A stretch of 38,980 nt of DNA, taken from NCBI GenBank assembly GCA_024742835.1, contig JANSXS010000031.1, positions 1 through 38,980 of the forward strand. The letters run 5' to 3'. The first letter of the stretch is position 1. The number at the start of each line of letters is the position of its first letter. Under the pieces are notes generated by a model, which was not told where the DNA came from, ran no database searches, and saw nothing but the letters and a program-made list of their open reading frames with translations. Positions 14,451 to 21,642 of the stretch are shown here, one piece after another. The translations under genes were made by a program, and so were the position numbers. Source of the stretch: Paracoccaceae bacterium (GTDB lineage Bacteria; Pseudomonadota; Alphaproteobacteria; Rhodobacterales; Rhodobacteraceae).

Positions 14451-15791
14451 TTACGCAGCGGCATGGCGCGCGGCCAGCAAGGTCTGGCGCGCAACGGTCT
14501 GTGCCAAATCAATCGTGATGATCTGGCCGTCGCGCACGATCTGTCTGCCCTCGACCAGCAGATCGCGCACCCGCATCGGCCCCGCCAGCAACAGCGCCGC
14601 GCGATCCCAGCTGCCCGCCGCCTCTATGCCGGTCATGTCCCAGATCGCGATATCCGCGCGTTTGCCCGGCGCAAGCCGCCCGCAATCCGGACGGCCCAGA
14701 ATATCCGCGCCACCGCGCGTGGCGATCTCCAGCGCGCTGCGGGCCGACATGGCCCCTGCCCCGCGCGCCACGCGCTGCAACAGCATGGCCTGTCGCGCCT
14801 CGGCCAGCAGGTTGCCACTGTCATTGCTGGCCGACCCATCGACCCCAAGCCCCACCGGCACCCCCGCCGCACGCATATCCACCAGCGGCGCGATGCCCGA
14901 TCCAAGCCGACAATTGGAGCAGGGACAATGCGCGACCCCGGTGCGCGTGGCGGCAAAGAGGTCGATCTCGGCCGGGTCAAGCTTGACGCAATGGGCGTGC
15001 CACACATCCGCGCCGGTCCAGCCCAGATCCTCGGCATATTGACCGGGACGACAGCCGAACATCTCAAGCGAATAGGCGATATCCTCGTCATTCTCGGCCA
15101 GGTGCGTGTGCAGGCGCACGCCCTTGTCGCGCGCAAGGCTGGCCGCCTCGCGCATCAGATCGCGGCTGACGGTAAAGGGCGAACAGGGCGCAATGCCCAC
15201 CCGGCACATCGCCCCCTCGCGCGCGTCGTGAAAGGCGTCGATCACGCGGATGCAATCGGTCAGGATCGCGTCCTCGTCCTCGACCAGGCTATCTGGCGGC
15301 AGGCCACCCTTGCTTTGGCCGATGCTCATGGCGCCGCGCGTGGGGTGAAAGCGCATACCGATTTCGGCGGCGGCGGCGATGCTGTCATCCAGCCGCGCGC
15401 CATTGGGGTAAAGATACAGGTGATCGGAACTGAGCGAGCAGCCCGACAGCGCCAGTTCGGCCAGCCCTGTCAGGGTCGAGACGTGAATCTCTTCCGGGCC
15501 GAAACCGGCCCAGATCGGATAAAGCCGTTGCAGCCAACCGAAAAGCGCCGCGTCTTGCGCGCCCGGCACCGCGCGGGTCAGGGTCTGGAACAGGTGATGA
15601 TGAGTGTTCACCAGTCCCGGCGTGACAAGGCATCCGCGCGCGTCGATCACCTCGCCCTCGCTCGACAGGCCCGGCCCTATCGCGGCGATCACCCCATCGC
15701 GCACAAGGATGTCGGCGCGCACCAATTCGCGGCGGTCGTCATCCATCGTCAGGATTGTGTCGGCGTTGCAGATCAGGGTTTCGGGCATCAT
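14451..15791 (-). CDS. Amidohydrolase of the 8-oxoguanine deaminase type
   Basis: The 446-residue protein belongs to the cytosolic Zn/Fe-dependent amidohydrolases (ATZ/TRZ, guanine deaminase-like). Metal ligands are visible in [12 protein letters not shown] (about residue 65), THLAEN (about 230), WHAHCVKL and [11 protein letters not shown]. The residues around [20 protein letters not shown] and [16 protein letters not shown] match the group annotated as 8-oxoguanine deaminase, which converts 8-oxoguanine to urate. Related triazine hydrolases cannot be excluded. Two ATGs stand in tandem at the start (15791 and 15788), and the first shares a base with the hisN stop (TGATG), so the two genes are probably co-translated. 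Confidence 0.85.
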   Translation of the reverse strand: MMPETLICNADTILTMDDDRRELVRADILVRDGVIAAIGPGLSSEGEVIDARGCLVTPGLVNTHHHLFQTLTRAVPGAQDAALFGWLQRLYPIWAGFGPEEIHVSTLTGLAELALSGCSLSSDHLYLYPNGARLDDSIAAAAEIGMRFHPTRGAMSIGQSKGGLPPDSLVEDEDAILTDCIRVIDAFHDAREGAMCRVGIAPCSPFTVSRDLMREAASLARDKGVRLHTHLAENDEDIAYSLEMFGCRPGQYAEDLGWTGADVWHAHCVKLDPAEIDLFAATRTGVAHCPCSNCRLGSGIAPLVDMRAAGVPVGLGVDGSASNDSGNLLAEARQAMLLQRVARGAGAMSARSALEIATRGGADILGRPDCGRLAPGKRADIAIWDMTGIEAAGSWDRAALLLAGPMRVRDLLVEGRQIVRDGQIITIDLAQTVARQTLLAARHAAA

Positions 15792-16594
15792 CAGGCCTGT
15801 AGATACGGGGCCAGCAGCGCCAGCGCCGCCGAATGCTGTTCGCGGCCCGCCGCGGCCACGGCGCGCCCGCCGTCATGCACCGGCCCGCCCGACCAGTCGG
15901 TAACGATACCGCCCGCCGCCTCGATCACCGCGATGGGGGCCTGGATATCATAGGCGTTCAGACCGGCCTCGATCACCAGATCCACCTGCCCCAAGGCCAC
16001 CAGCGCATAGGCGTAGCAATCCATGCCGTAGCGGGTCAGCCGGGCTTGCGCGGACACGGCGCGAAACGCGGCCCCTTCGTTTGGCGTGCCCAGTTCGGGA
16101 AAGGTGGTGAACAGTATCGCCTGTGACAGCGGGCGGTCGCCCCGCGTGGCAAGCGCGCGGGTACCCTGTGGCCCGGTCATGGCCGCACGGCCAAAGCCAC
16201 CCTCGAACCGCTCGCCGATATAGGGCTGGTCGATCAGGCCATATATCGGGCCCTCGGGCCCGGATACAGCGATCAGCACGCCCCAGGTCGGGGTGCCTGA
16301 CAGGAACGCGCGGGTGCCGTCGATCGGGTCGAGCACCCAGGTCAACCCCGAGATGCCAGGCGTGGCACCGTATTCCTCGCCCAGGATCGCGTCATGGGGG
16401 CGCCTTTGCGCAAGGATGTCCCGCATCGCCCGTTCCGCCGCGCGATCCGCTTCTGTGACCGGATCGAACCCGGCACTGTCCTTGTTGTCAACGCCAAGCG
16501 CAAGCCCGCGGAAAAAGGGCAAAATGGCCTGACGCGCCGCGTCGGCCATTTCATGTGCAGTTTTGACAATGTCGTCGGGGTCCAAGCCGGTCAT
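15791..16594 (-). CDS. hisN: Histidinol-phosphatase, inositol-monophosphatase type
   Basis: HisN removes phosphate from histidinol phosphate in histidine synthesis. The 267-residue protein carries the Mg-dependent phosphatase marks: FDPVTEADRAAERAM, ILGEEYG, WVLDPIDGTRAFLSG (about 85-100) and the C-terminal signature YDIQAPIAVIEAAGGIVTDW. The phrase DGTRAFLSGTPTWG is typical of HisN rather than of suhB or cysQ. Inositol-phosphate activity remains possible. The stop overlaps the start of the amidohydrolase gene. No other his genes are near. Confidence 0.87.
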   Translation of the reverse strand: MTGLDPDDIVKTAHEMADAARQAILPFFRGLALGVDNKDSAGFDPVTEADRAAERAMRDILAQRRPHDAILGEEYGATPGISGLTWVLDPIDGTRAFLSGTPTWGVLIAVSGPEGPIYGLIDQPYIGERFEGGFGRAAMTGPQGTRALATRGDRPLSQAILFTTFPELGTPNEGAAFRAVSAQARLTRYGMDCYAYALVALGQVDLVIEAGLNAYDIQAPIAVIEAAGGIVTDWSGGPVHDGGRAVAAAGREQHSAALALLAPYLQA

Positions 16595-16643
16595 CCTTCA
16601 TGCCGCAATCATGCCGCATGGCTAGACCGTATCGGGCGTCGCC

Positions 16644-17021
16644 TCAAGCCACGTCCGACAAGACCCGCGCCAGATCGAACAGACGGCGGCGCTGGTTCTC
16701 GGGGATGGCATAGTAAGAGCGCACAAGGTCGAGTGCTTCCTTGTCGCCAAGCAGGTCGCTCGGGATCGCGTCGCCGGTCGGGCGCTCTTTCACGCTGTCC
16801 TCGTCCTCTATCCCCTCGAAGAAGAAGCTGACGGGCACATCCAGCGCATCCGAGATATCCCATAGCCGCGAGGCGCTGACGCGGTTCGCGCCCGTCTCGT
16901 ATTTCTGGATCTGCTGGAATTTGATCCCAACTTTCTCGGCAAGCTGTTGCTGGGTCATTCCAACAAGCCAGCGGCGATGACGGATGCGTTTCCCGACATG
17001 CACGTCTACAGGATGCGGCAT
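16644..17021 (-). CDS. XRE-family transcriptional regulator
   Basis: The 125-residue protein has an XRE helix-turn-helix at about residues 11-66 (IRHRRWLVGMTQQQLAEKVG, then FQQIQKYETGANRVSASRLW). A short helical tail that contains DALDVPVSFFFEGIED and ends with RRRLFDLARVLSDVA follows. This single-domain type with the FFEG motif is common in alphaproteobacteria and often has several paralogues per genome. It is a cytosolic DNA-binding protein with an unknown target. It lies 49 bases upstream of hisN on the same strand, so it may be the first gene of that unit. Confidence 0.9.
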   Translation of the reverse strand: MPHPVDVHVGKRIRHRRWLVGMTQQQLAEKVGIKFQQIQKYETGANRVSASRLWDISDALDVPVSFFFEGIEDEDSVKERPTGDAIPSDLLGDKEALDLVRSYYAIPENQRRRLFDLARVLSDVA

Positions 17022-17340
17022 GATATTTCCTCTGTTCTGGTACTCTTGCTACGCGCGGCGAACGGCAACTCCAACCACACACTCCGGCTTGCAGACCAGA
17101 ACACCACGGGTACCGACGACACTACAAAACTTTACCACTTCGCCGGTCAAAAACAACCATTAAGGATCCCCACATAGGGGACCAGTCCTAAATACCTGCA
17201 ATCTTAACGAGCATCATAGCCTTTCGCATAGGTAACACACAACCCCAACCCGCGATTTGACTTCGCCCAGAAAACTCCTCTATCCGACCGGCGACAGCTA
17301 ACGACCTGTCAGCACAGGCACACTCGCAGGAAGGCATGAC
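17022..17340. other. 319-bp divergent intergenic region
   Basis: This region holds the promoters of the XRE gene (left, minus strand) and the oxidoreductase gene (right, plus strand). It is AT-richer than its surroundings. A short hairpin TCCCC-ACATA-GGGGA is at about 17167-17180. TTGACT at 17257 with TATCCG 18 bp downstream could be the promoter of the oxidoreductase gene, but is weak. I see no gene here; the ORF spanning 16947-17177 lies partly in the regulator gene and lacks coding character. Confidence 0.5.
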
Positions 17341-18306
17341 ATGCGCGCATTCAGGATCGCCGCGTCCGGGGACGCGCCACGGATCATGGAGATCCCCACC
17401 CCACAGGCCGAAGCGGGCGAACTTCAGGTAAAGATCGGGGCCTGTGGCCTCAACTTCGCGGATCTTCTCATGGTGAAGGGTGCGTATCAGGACACGCCTG
17501 ACGCGCCATTTACCCTTGGCATGGAGGTTGCGGGCACGGTGGCCAGCCTTGGCGCGGACACGTACGGGCCAGAGCCGGGCACGCGCGTGGCGGTTTTCGG
17601 CGGCCATGGCGGGTTGGCCGATTACGGCTGTTTCCCGGCCGACCGCGCCGTGGCGATCCCCGATTCGATGAGCTTTACCGACGCGGCCGCGTTTCAGGTC
17701 GCCTATGGCACCAGCCATCTGGCGCTTGATTACAAGGCGCGCCTGCAACCCGGTGAAACGCTGCTGGTCCTTGGGGCGGCAGGCGGCGTCGGGCTTACGG
17801 CGGTGGAAATCGGCAAGCTGATGGGCGCGCGGGTGATCGCCTGCGCGCGCGGGCAGGACAAGCTTGACGTGGCGCGCCGGGCCGGGGCGGATCACCTGAT
17901 CGACGCACAAACCGACGATATCCGCGAGGCCTGTCGCGCACTCGGCGGCGTCGATGTGGTCTATGACCCTGTCGGCGGCGATCAGTTCAACGCCGCATTC
18001 CGCGCCTGCAAGCCCGAGGCGCGCATCCTGACCATCGGCTTCGCCAGCGGCGACGTGCCGCAAATCAAGGCAAATCACCTTCTGGTCAAGAACATCTCGG
18101 TGATCGGGCTGTACTGGGGCGGCTATCTGGCGTTTCGGCCCCAGGTCGTGACCGACAGCCTTGCGACGCTGTTCGGCTGGTACGAAGCCGGTCGCCTGCA
18201 CCCCCATCTCAGCCACATCCTGCCGCTGGAACAGGCCGCCGACGGGCTGGAACTCTTGCGCAGCCGGGCCTCGACCGGCAAGGTGGTGATCACGACCGGA
18301 TCATGA
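17341..18306 (+). CDS. NADPH:quinone oxidoreductase-like MDR-family protein
   Basis: The 321-residue protein is a zinc-free medium-chain dehydrogenase/reductase. It has the GroES-like N-terminal domain (VKIGACGLNFADLLMVKGAY, FTLGMEVAGTVASLG) and a Rossmann domain with GAAGGVGLTAVEIGKLMGA (about 143-161) for NADPH. YDPVGGDQFNAAF and GLYWGGYLAFRP are typical of the qor group. It would reduce quinones, enones or similar compounds in the cytosol. The ATG at 17341 has AGGAAGGC upstream. Its stop overlaps the convergent lysR gene by six bases. Confidence 0.9.
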   Translation: MRAFRIAASGDAPRIMEIPTPQAEAGELQVKIGACGLNFADLLMVKGAYQDTPDAPFTLGMEVAGTVASLGADTYGPEPGTRVAVFGGHGGLADYGCFPADRAVAIPDSMSFTDAAAFQVAYGTSHLALDYKARLQPGETLLVLGAAGGVGLTAVEIGKLMGARVIACARGQDKLDVARRAGADHLIDAQTDDIREACRALGGVDVVYDPVGGDQFNAAFRACKPEARILTIGFASGDVPQIKANHLLVKNISVIGLYWGGYLAFRPQVVTDSLATLFGWYEAGRLHPHLSHILPLEQAADGLELLRSRASTGKVVITTGS

Positions 18307-19176
18307 CGCCGCGCGCGGCGTGACCGGCGGGGCAGAGCGGTAGCCCTGCCGCAACATGTCGGCCAGCTTCGCGGTGATCTCGTCACGCTCGGTCAGCCCG
18401 TAAAGATTGACCTTCTGGATGCTCAGCTCCGGCAGGGTGCCGCCTGTCTGGATCGCCTCCAGATGCGGCGGGATCGAGCTTTCGAGCAGCGCGCCGATAG
18501 CCAGATCGGCGCTGATCAGCGCCTCGACAGACCGGTCCTCTTCAGTCTCGACGATCATCTCCCAGTCGATCCCGGCCGTATCCAGCCGGCGCAGCACTTG
18601 CGGGCGAAAAATGCACTGCGAACAAAACGCCAGCCGCAGCGGCCGTTTTTTCCACACCTGTCCGCCAAGCGCCCCCACCCATCGCAGCGGAATTTCCGCC
18701 AGCGTCTCGCCCCCCGGCCCGGCCTGCGTTTCGGTGGTCAGGATCACATGGCTTTCGCCCCGGTCCAGCGACTCGTGCAACCGGATCGTCGAAGAGGATT
18801 TCAGCACGACATTCACACGCGGAAACACCGAATTGAAAGTTTTCAGCACGCGCGGCACCACCGGGTAGACAATGTCATGGGGCACGCCCAGAACGATTTC
18901 GCCCTCATAGACCTGATCGGTCAGCCGTCCCACCGCCTCGTCGTTCAGATCGACGATCCGCCGCGCATAGCCCAAAAGCTGCTCACCCGACGCGGTCAGC
19001 GCCACGCGCCGTCCCGTGCGATCCAGAAGCGCCACGTCAAGCACGTCTTCCAGCCGCTTGATCTGCATCGACACCGCCGATTGCGTGAGGTTGAGCACCT
19101 GCGACGCCCGCGTGACGCCCCCTTGTTCAGCTACGGCCAGGAAAGAGCGCAGCGTCGTCATGTCCAGATTACGCAT
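18301..19176 (-). CDS. LysR-family transcriptional regulator
   Basis: The 291-residue protein has the LysR winged helix at residues 1-65 (TTLRSFLAVAEQGGVTRASQ, LNLTQSAVSMQIKRLEDVLD, LLDRTGRRVALTASG). A periplasmic-binding-like effector domain follows (EIVLGVPHDIVYPVVPRVLK onward). The effector pocket contains an unusual LAFCSQCIFRP stretch with two cysteines. It acts in the cytosol on an unknown target. Divergent to it is only a DUF1127 miniprotein; the convergent oxidoreductase overlaps by six bases. The usual divergent target gene is therefore missing, and the miniprotein or a distant operon may be the target. Confidence 0.9.
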   Translation of the reverse strand: MRNLDMTTLRSFLAVAEQGGVTRASQVLNLTQSAVSMQIKRLEDVLDVALLDRTGRRVALTASGEQLLGYARRIVDLNDEAVGRLTDQVYEGEIVLGVPHDIVYPVVPRVLKTFNSVFPRVNVVLKSSSTIRLHESLDRGESHVILTTETQAGPGGETLAEIPLRWVGALGGQVWKKRPLRLAFCSQCIFRPQVLRRLDTAGIDWEMIVETEEDRSVEALISADLAIGALLESSIPPHLEAIQTGGTLPELSIQKVNLYGLTERDEITAKLADMLRQGYRSAPPVTPRAAS

Positions 19177-19301
19177 TCATCAAAATCCCTGATATACAAT
19201 CGGTCAAACATTCATTTTTCAAATCATACGCCAGATGCCAAATACATCAACAGAAAACATGACACACGTAGTTTGCATCACGAAAACGAAAGGATGCACA
19301 G

Positions 19302-19502
19302 ATGACCTATTTCACGGATCGCCTTGCCGCCCTGCCCGTGGCCCGGAAGCGCCATTCACTTGCCGATATGCTGGATCTGGCCCGCCAGCGCCGGGCGCTG
19401 GCCCGTCTGGACGACGCCCGATTGCACGATCTGGGCCTGACACGACAGGACGCCCTGCGCGAAGCGCGCCGCCCTTTGTGGCATCGTCCCGATCATTGGT
19501 AA
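19302..19502 (+). CDS. DUF1127 (YjiS-like) miniprotein
   Basis: The 66-residue protein has the DUF1127 core, RRALARLDDARLHDLGLTRQ then DALREARRPLW, at residues 36-60. Such basic miniproteins are common in alphaproteobacteria. Some members affect phosphate/carbon turnover or RNA maturation, but a general function is not settled. AAAGGA before the ATG supports the start. It is divergent from lysR across 125 bp, which may hold binding sites for that regulator. A predicted terminator is not seen. Confidence 0.85.
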   Translation: MTYFTDRLAALPVARKRHSLADMLDLARQRRALARLDDARLHDLGLTRQDALREARRPLWHRPDHW

Positions 19503-19623
19503 AAAACTGACTGTTTCCGGTCGTTTTGCGCATCAAGACGCTTGAAATGCAGACCCGCCTTACCGATATTCAACACAAACCCCCAATACTGGGGTTCATC
19601 GTGACATCAACTCGGAGGCTTTA

Positions 19624-20343
19624 ATGGCTGAATTCGACACAATCCGGACGGCAAGTGGTGCGCGCGCCGCCGAGATTGACGAAGGGCTGCGCGCTCACAT
19701 GAACAAGGTCTACGGCACAATGTCCGTAGGTATGCTGCTGACATTCCTCGCGGCCTGGGCCGTAGGCAACAACGCGGCGATGATGAACGTGCTCTTCACC
19801 GGGTTCACGCGCTATATCGTGATGTTCGCGCCGCTGATTATGGTCTTTGCCTTCGGCGCGATGATCAACCGGCTGTCGGCAGCGGGCGCGCAACTTTTCT
19901 TCTACGCCTTCTCGGCGCTGATGGGCGTGTCGATCTCGTATATCTTCGTGGTCTTCACGGATTTCTCGATCGCACAGGTTTTCCTGATCACCGCCGTGGC
20001 CTTTGCGGGTCTGTCGATCTGGGGCTACACCACCAAGAAAGACATTTCGGGCTGGGGCAGTTTCCTGATCATGGGTCTGATCGGCTTGATCGTGGCCTCC
20101 ATCGTGAACATCTTCCTCGCCTCGTCGGCGATCATGTTCGCGATCTCGGTGATCGGCGTGCTGATATTTGCGGGCCTGACCGCCTATGACACGCAGGACA
20201 TCAAGAATGAGTATCTTGCCCACGCCCAGCATGGCGATAGCGAGTGGCTTGGCAAGTCGGCAATCATGGGCGCGCTGCGTCTGTATCTGGACTTTATCAA
20301 CATGTTCATGCTGCTGCTGAACCTGTTGGGCCAGCGCGAATAA
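19624..20343 (+). CDS. Bax inhibitor-1 / YccA family membrane protein
   Basis: The 239-residue protein has a hydrophilic N-terminus (about 30 residues) and seven hydrophobic helices, the BI-1 layout. Family motifs are the LTAYDTQDIKNEY segment late in the protein and the ending FINMFMLLLNLLGQR. BI-1 proteins are inner-membrane, Ca2+-leak or stress-related proteins, and YccA also interacts with FtsH in enterobacteria. The ATG at 19624 follows CGGAGGCTTTA. A small hairpin (AACCCC/GGGGTT, 19578-19596) stands in the leader. It is a single gene with a strong terminator. Confidence 0.93.
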   Translation: MAEFDTIRTASGARAAEIDEGLRAHMNKVYGTMSVGMLLTFLAAWAVGNNAAMMNVLFTGFTRYIVMFAPLIMVFAFGAMINRLSAAGAQLFFYAFSALMGVSISYIFVVFTDFSIAQVFLITAVAFAGLSIWGYTTKKDISGWGSFLIMGLIGLIVASIVNIFLASSAIMFAISVIGVLIFAGLTAYDTQDIKNEYLAHAQHGDSEWLGKSAIMGALRLYLDFINMFMLLLNLLGQRE

Positions 20344-20368
20344 CGCGCCGCTTTTGAGTCAAAAGAAC

Positions 20369-20398
20369 AAAGGCCGGTCCATGCGACCGGCCTTTTTT
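20369..20398 (+). terminator. Rho-independent terminator
   Basis: AAAGGCCGGTC-CATGC-GACCGGCCTTT with further T residues lies 26 bases after the BI-1 gene stop. The A-run on the other side means it could act in both directions. Confidence 0.93.
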
Positions 20399-20455
20399 GT
20401 GTCCAGCGGCATGATGCAGCGTCTCACGCCGGAGGCGCTTGTCAGGATCAAAAGA

Positions 20456-20485
20456 AAAAGCCGCGTCACGGCGTGACGCGGCTTT
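20456..20485 (-). terminator. Terminator of rpmG
   Basis: AAAGCCGCGTCAC and GTGACGCGGCTTT form a 13-bp stem with a short loop. On the minus strand it is followed by CTTTTTCTTTTGATCC. It lies 24 bases beyond the rpmG stop. Confidence 0.9.
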
Positions 20486-20508
20486 GAATCAGACAAAGGG
20501 CAAGACGC

Positions 20509-20676
20509 TTACTTGATCTTGCCTTCCTTGTACTCGACATGTTTACGAACGACGGGGTCATATTTGCGCACCGACATCTTTTCAGTCATCGTGCGTGCAT
20601 TTTTCTTGGTGACATAGAAATGCCCCGTGCCAGCGGTCGAGTTCAGGCGGATCTTGATTGTGGTCGGCTTCGCCAT
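20509..20676 (-). CDS. rpmG: Ribosomal protein bL33
   Basis: The 55-residue protein reads [20 protein letters not shown], then [20 protein letters not shown], and ends [15 protein letters not shown]. That is the Cys-free form of bL33 found in alphaproteobacteria, full length. It is a structural protein of the 50S subunit near the E site. The ATG at 20676 has GCAGGAGAGAGACCC upstream. The gene stands alone between two terminators and is too short to appear in most ORF scans. Confidence 0.97.
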   Translation of the reverse strand: MAKPTTIKIRLNSTAGTGHFYVTKKNARTMTEKMSVRKYDPVVRKHVEYKEGKIK

Positions 20677-20865
20677 GGGTCTCTCTCCTGCGGCGGGGAC
20701 AGGCCAAATCTGGCGACCCCGCGAAATGCGTCATGAAGCCTGCCTTTTAAAGACGGCACCTCGCGTGTCAACCGGATTCTGCCGCCGTTCAGGGCGAAAC
20801 CGCCACGCCAGCCAAAGGCAAAGGCGAGTCCCGATCAGGCATTGTCCCGCCTTCCGCCAAGCGCA

Positions 20866-21474
20866 TCAATTCGACGAAAGCCGCGTTGGCTGTCGGTAAA
20901 AATGATGCACACCGATCGTGGCCGTGCGGGGAAAGACGCGGGCCCAACGGGGGTTTACCGCCTTGGTGTGATAATGCGTAGCGCCGTCGGTAAGCTGTCG
21001 CGGTGCCTCTGTCATCATCAGGGCGGCGATCTTGCCCATGCGCTTGTAGGCGTCTGGCTCGGCGATCACTTCTTGATGGCCGTCGCAAGTATAGGTGAAC
21101 TGGCACTGATACTTGCGCCCGGTGCCCTGATTGACGACACCGCATACCGTGTCGGGAAAATCGGCGCTGTCCACACGGTTGAGGATCACCTCCGCCACCG
21201 CGAACTGCCCCCGCACGCTTTCGCCACGCGCCTCGAAATACAGCGCCTCTGCAAGGCAGCTCCATTCTGCGCCGCCGGGCTTGACGTTCTGCTGCGCCAG
21301 CCAATCGCGCGAATAATCCACTTCCACACCGGGCAGGTCAAAATAGCGGGCCACCGCATCCGCCGGCAGGCTGGAAAGGATCCGACGCTCCTGATCGTAC
21401 AATGTGCTTATGTCAGGCTCTGCAACGGCCATCGTTCCGATGGACGCCAAAGCAAGTGCTGCGAGTTTTTTCAT
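20866..21474 (-). CDS. Cell wall hydrolase, SleB type
   Basis: The 202-residue exported protein has a signal peptide (MKKLAALALASIGTMAVAEP), then a linker. The SleB/CwlJ hydrolase_2 domain starts at about residue 75 with LAEALYFEARGESVRGQFAV and continues with AEVILNRVDSADFPDTVCGV and CQFTYTCDG. The catalytic Glu is the one in YFEARGE. The C-terminal part HYHTKAVNPRWARVF is conserved in the family. It would cleave the glycan strands of peptidoglycan in the periplasm. GGAGGCGAGACC precedes the ATG at 21474. Confidence 0.9.
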   Translation of the reverse strand: MKKLAALALASIGTMAVAEPDISTLYDQERRILSSLPADAVARYFDLPGVEVDYSRDWLAQQNVKPGGAEWSCLAEALYFEARGESVRGQFAVAEVILNRVDSADFPDTVCGVVNQGTGRKYQCQFTYTCDGHQEVIAEPDAYKRMGKIAALMMTEAPRQLTDGATHYHTKAVNPRWARVFPRTATIGVHHFYRQPTRLSSN

Positions 21475-21642
21475 GGTCTCGCCTCCTATATGAGTGCGGT
21501 AAAGAACCGCTTAACTTGGGCTTGGACATACAGAGAGCCCCCAAGGCAGTCCAGCCGACAGTATGCGGCGTGTCCGCACAGCGGCAAAGCTCTGCCGACC
21601 AAGCCAAGACCGGCGCATATATGGATGAACGGAGGGGTGTCG

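Noticed and set aside
16947..17177. Short plus-strand ORF in the divergent intergenic region
   Set aside because: Its first part is antisense to the XRE regulator. It has no ribosome-binding site and no protein-like pattern.
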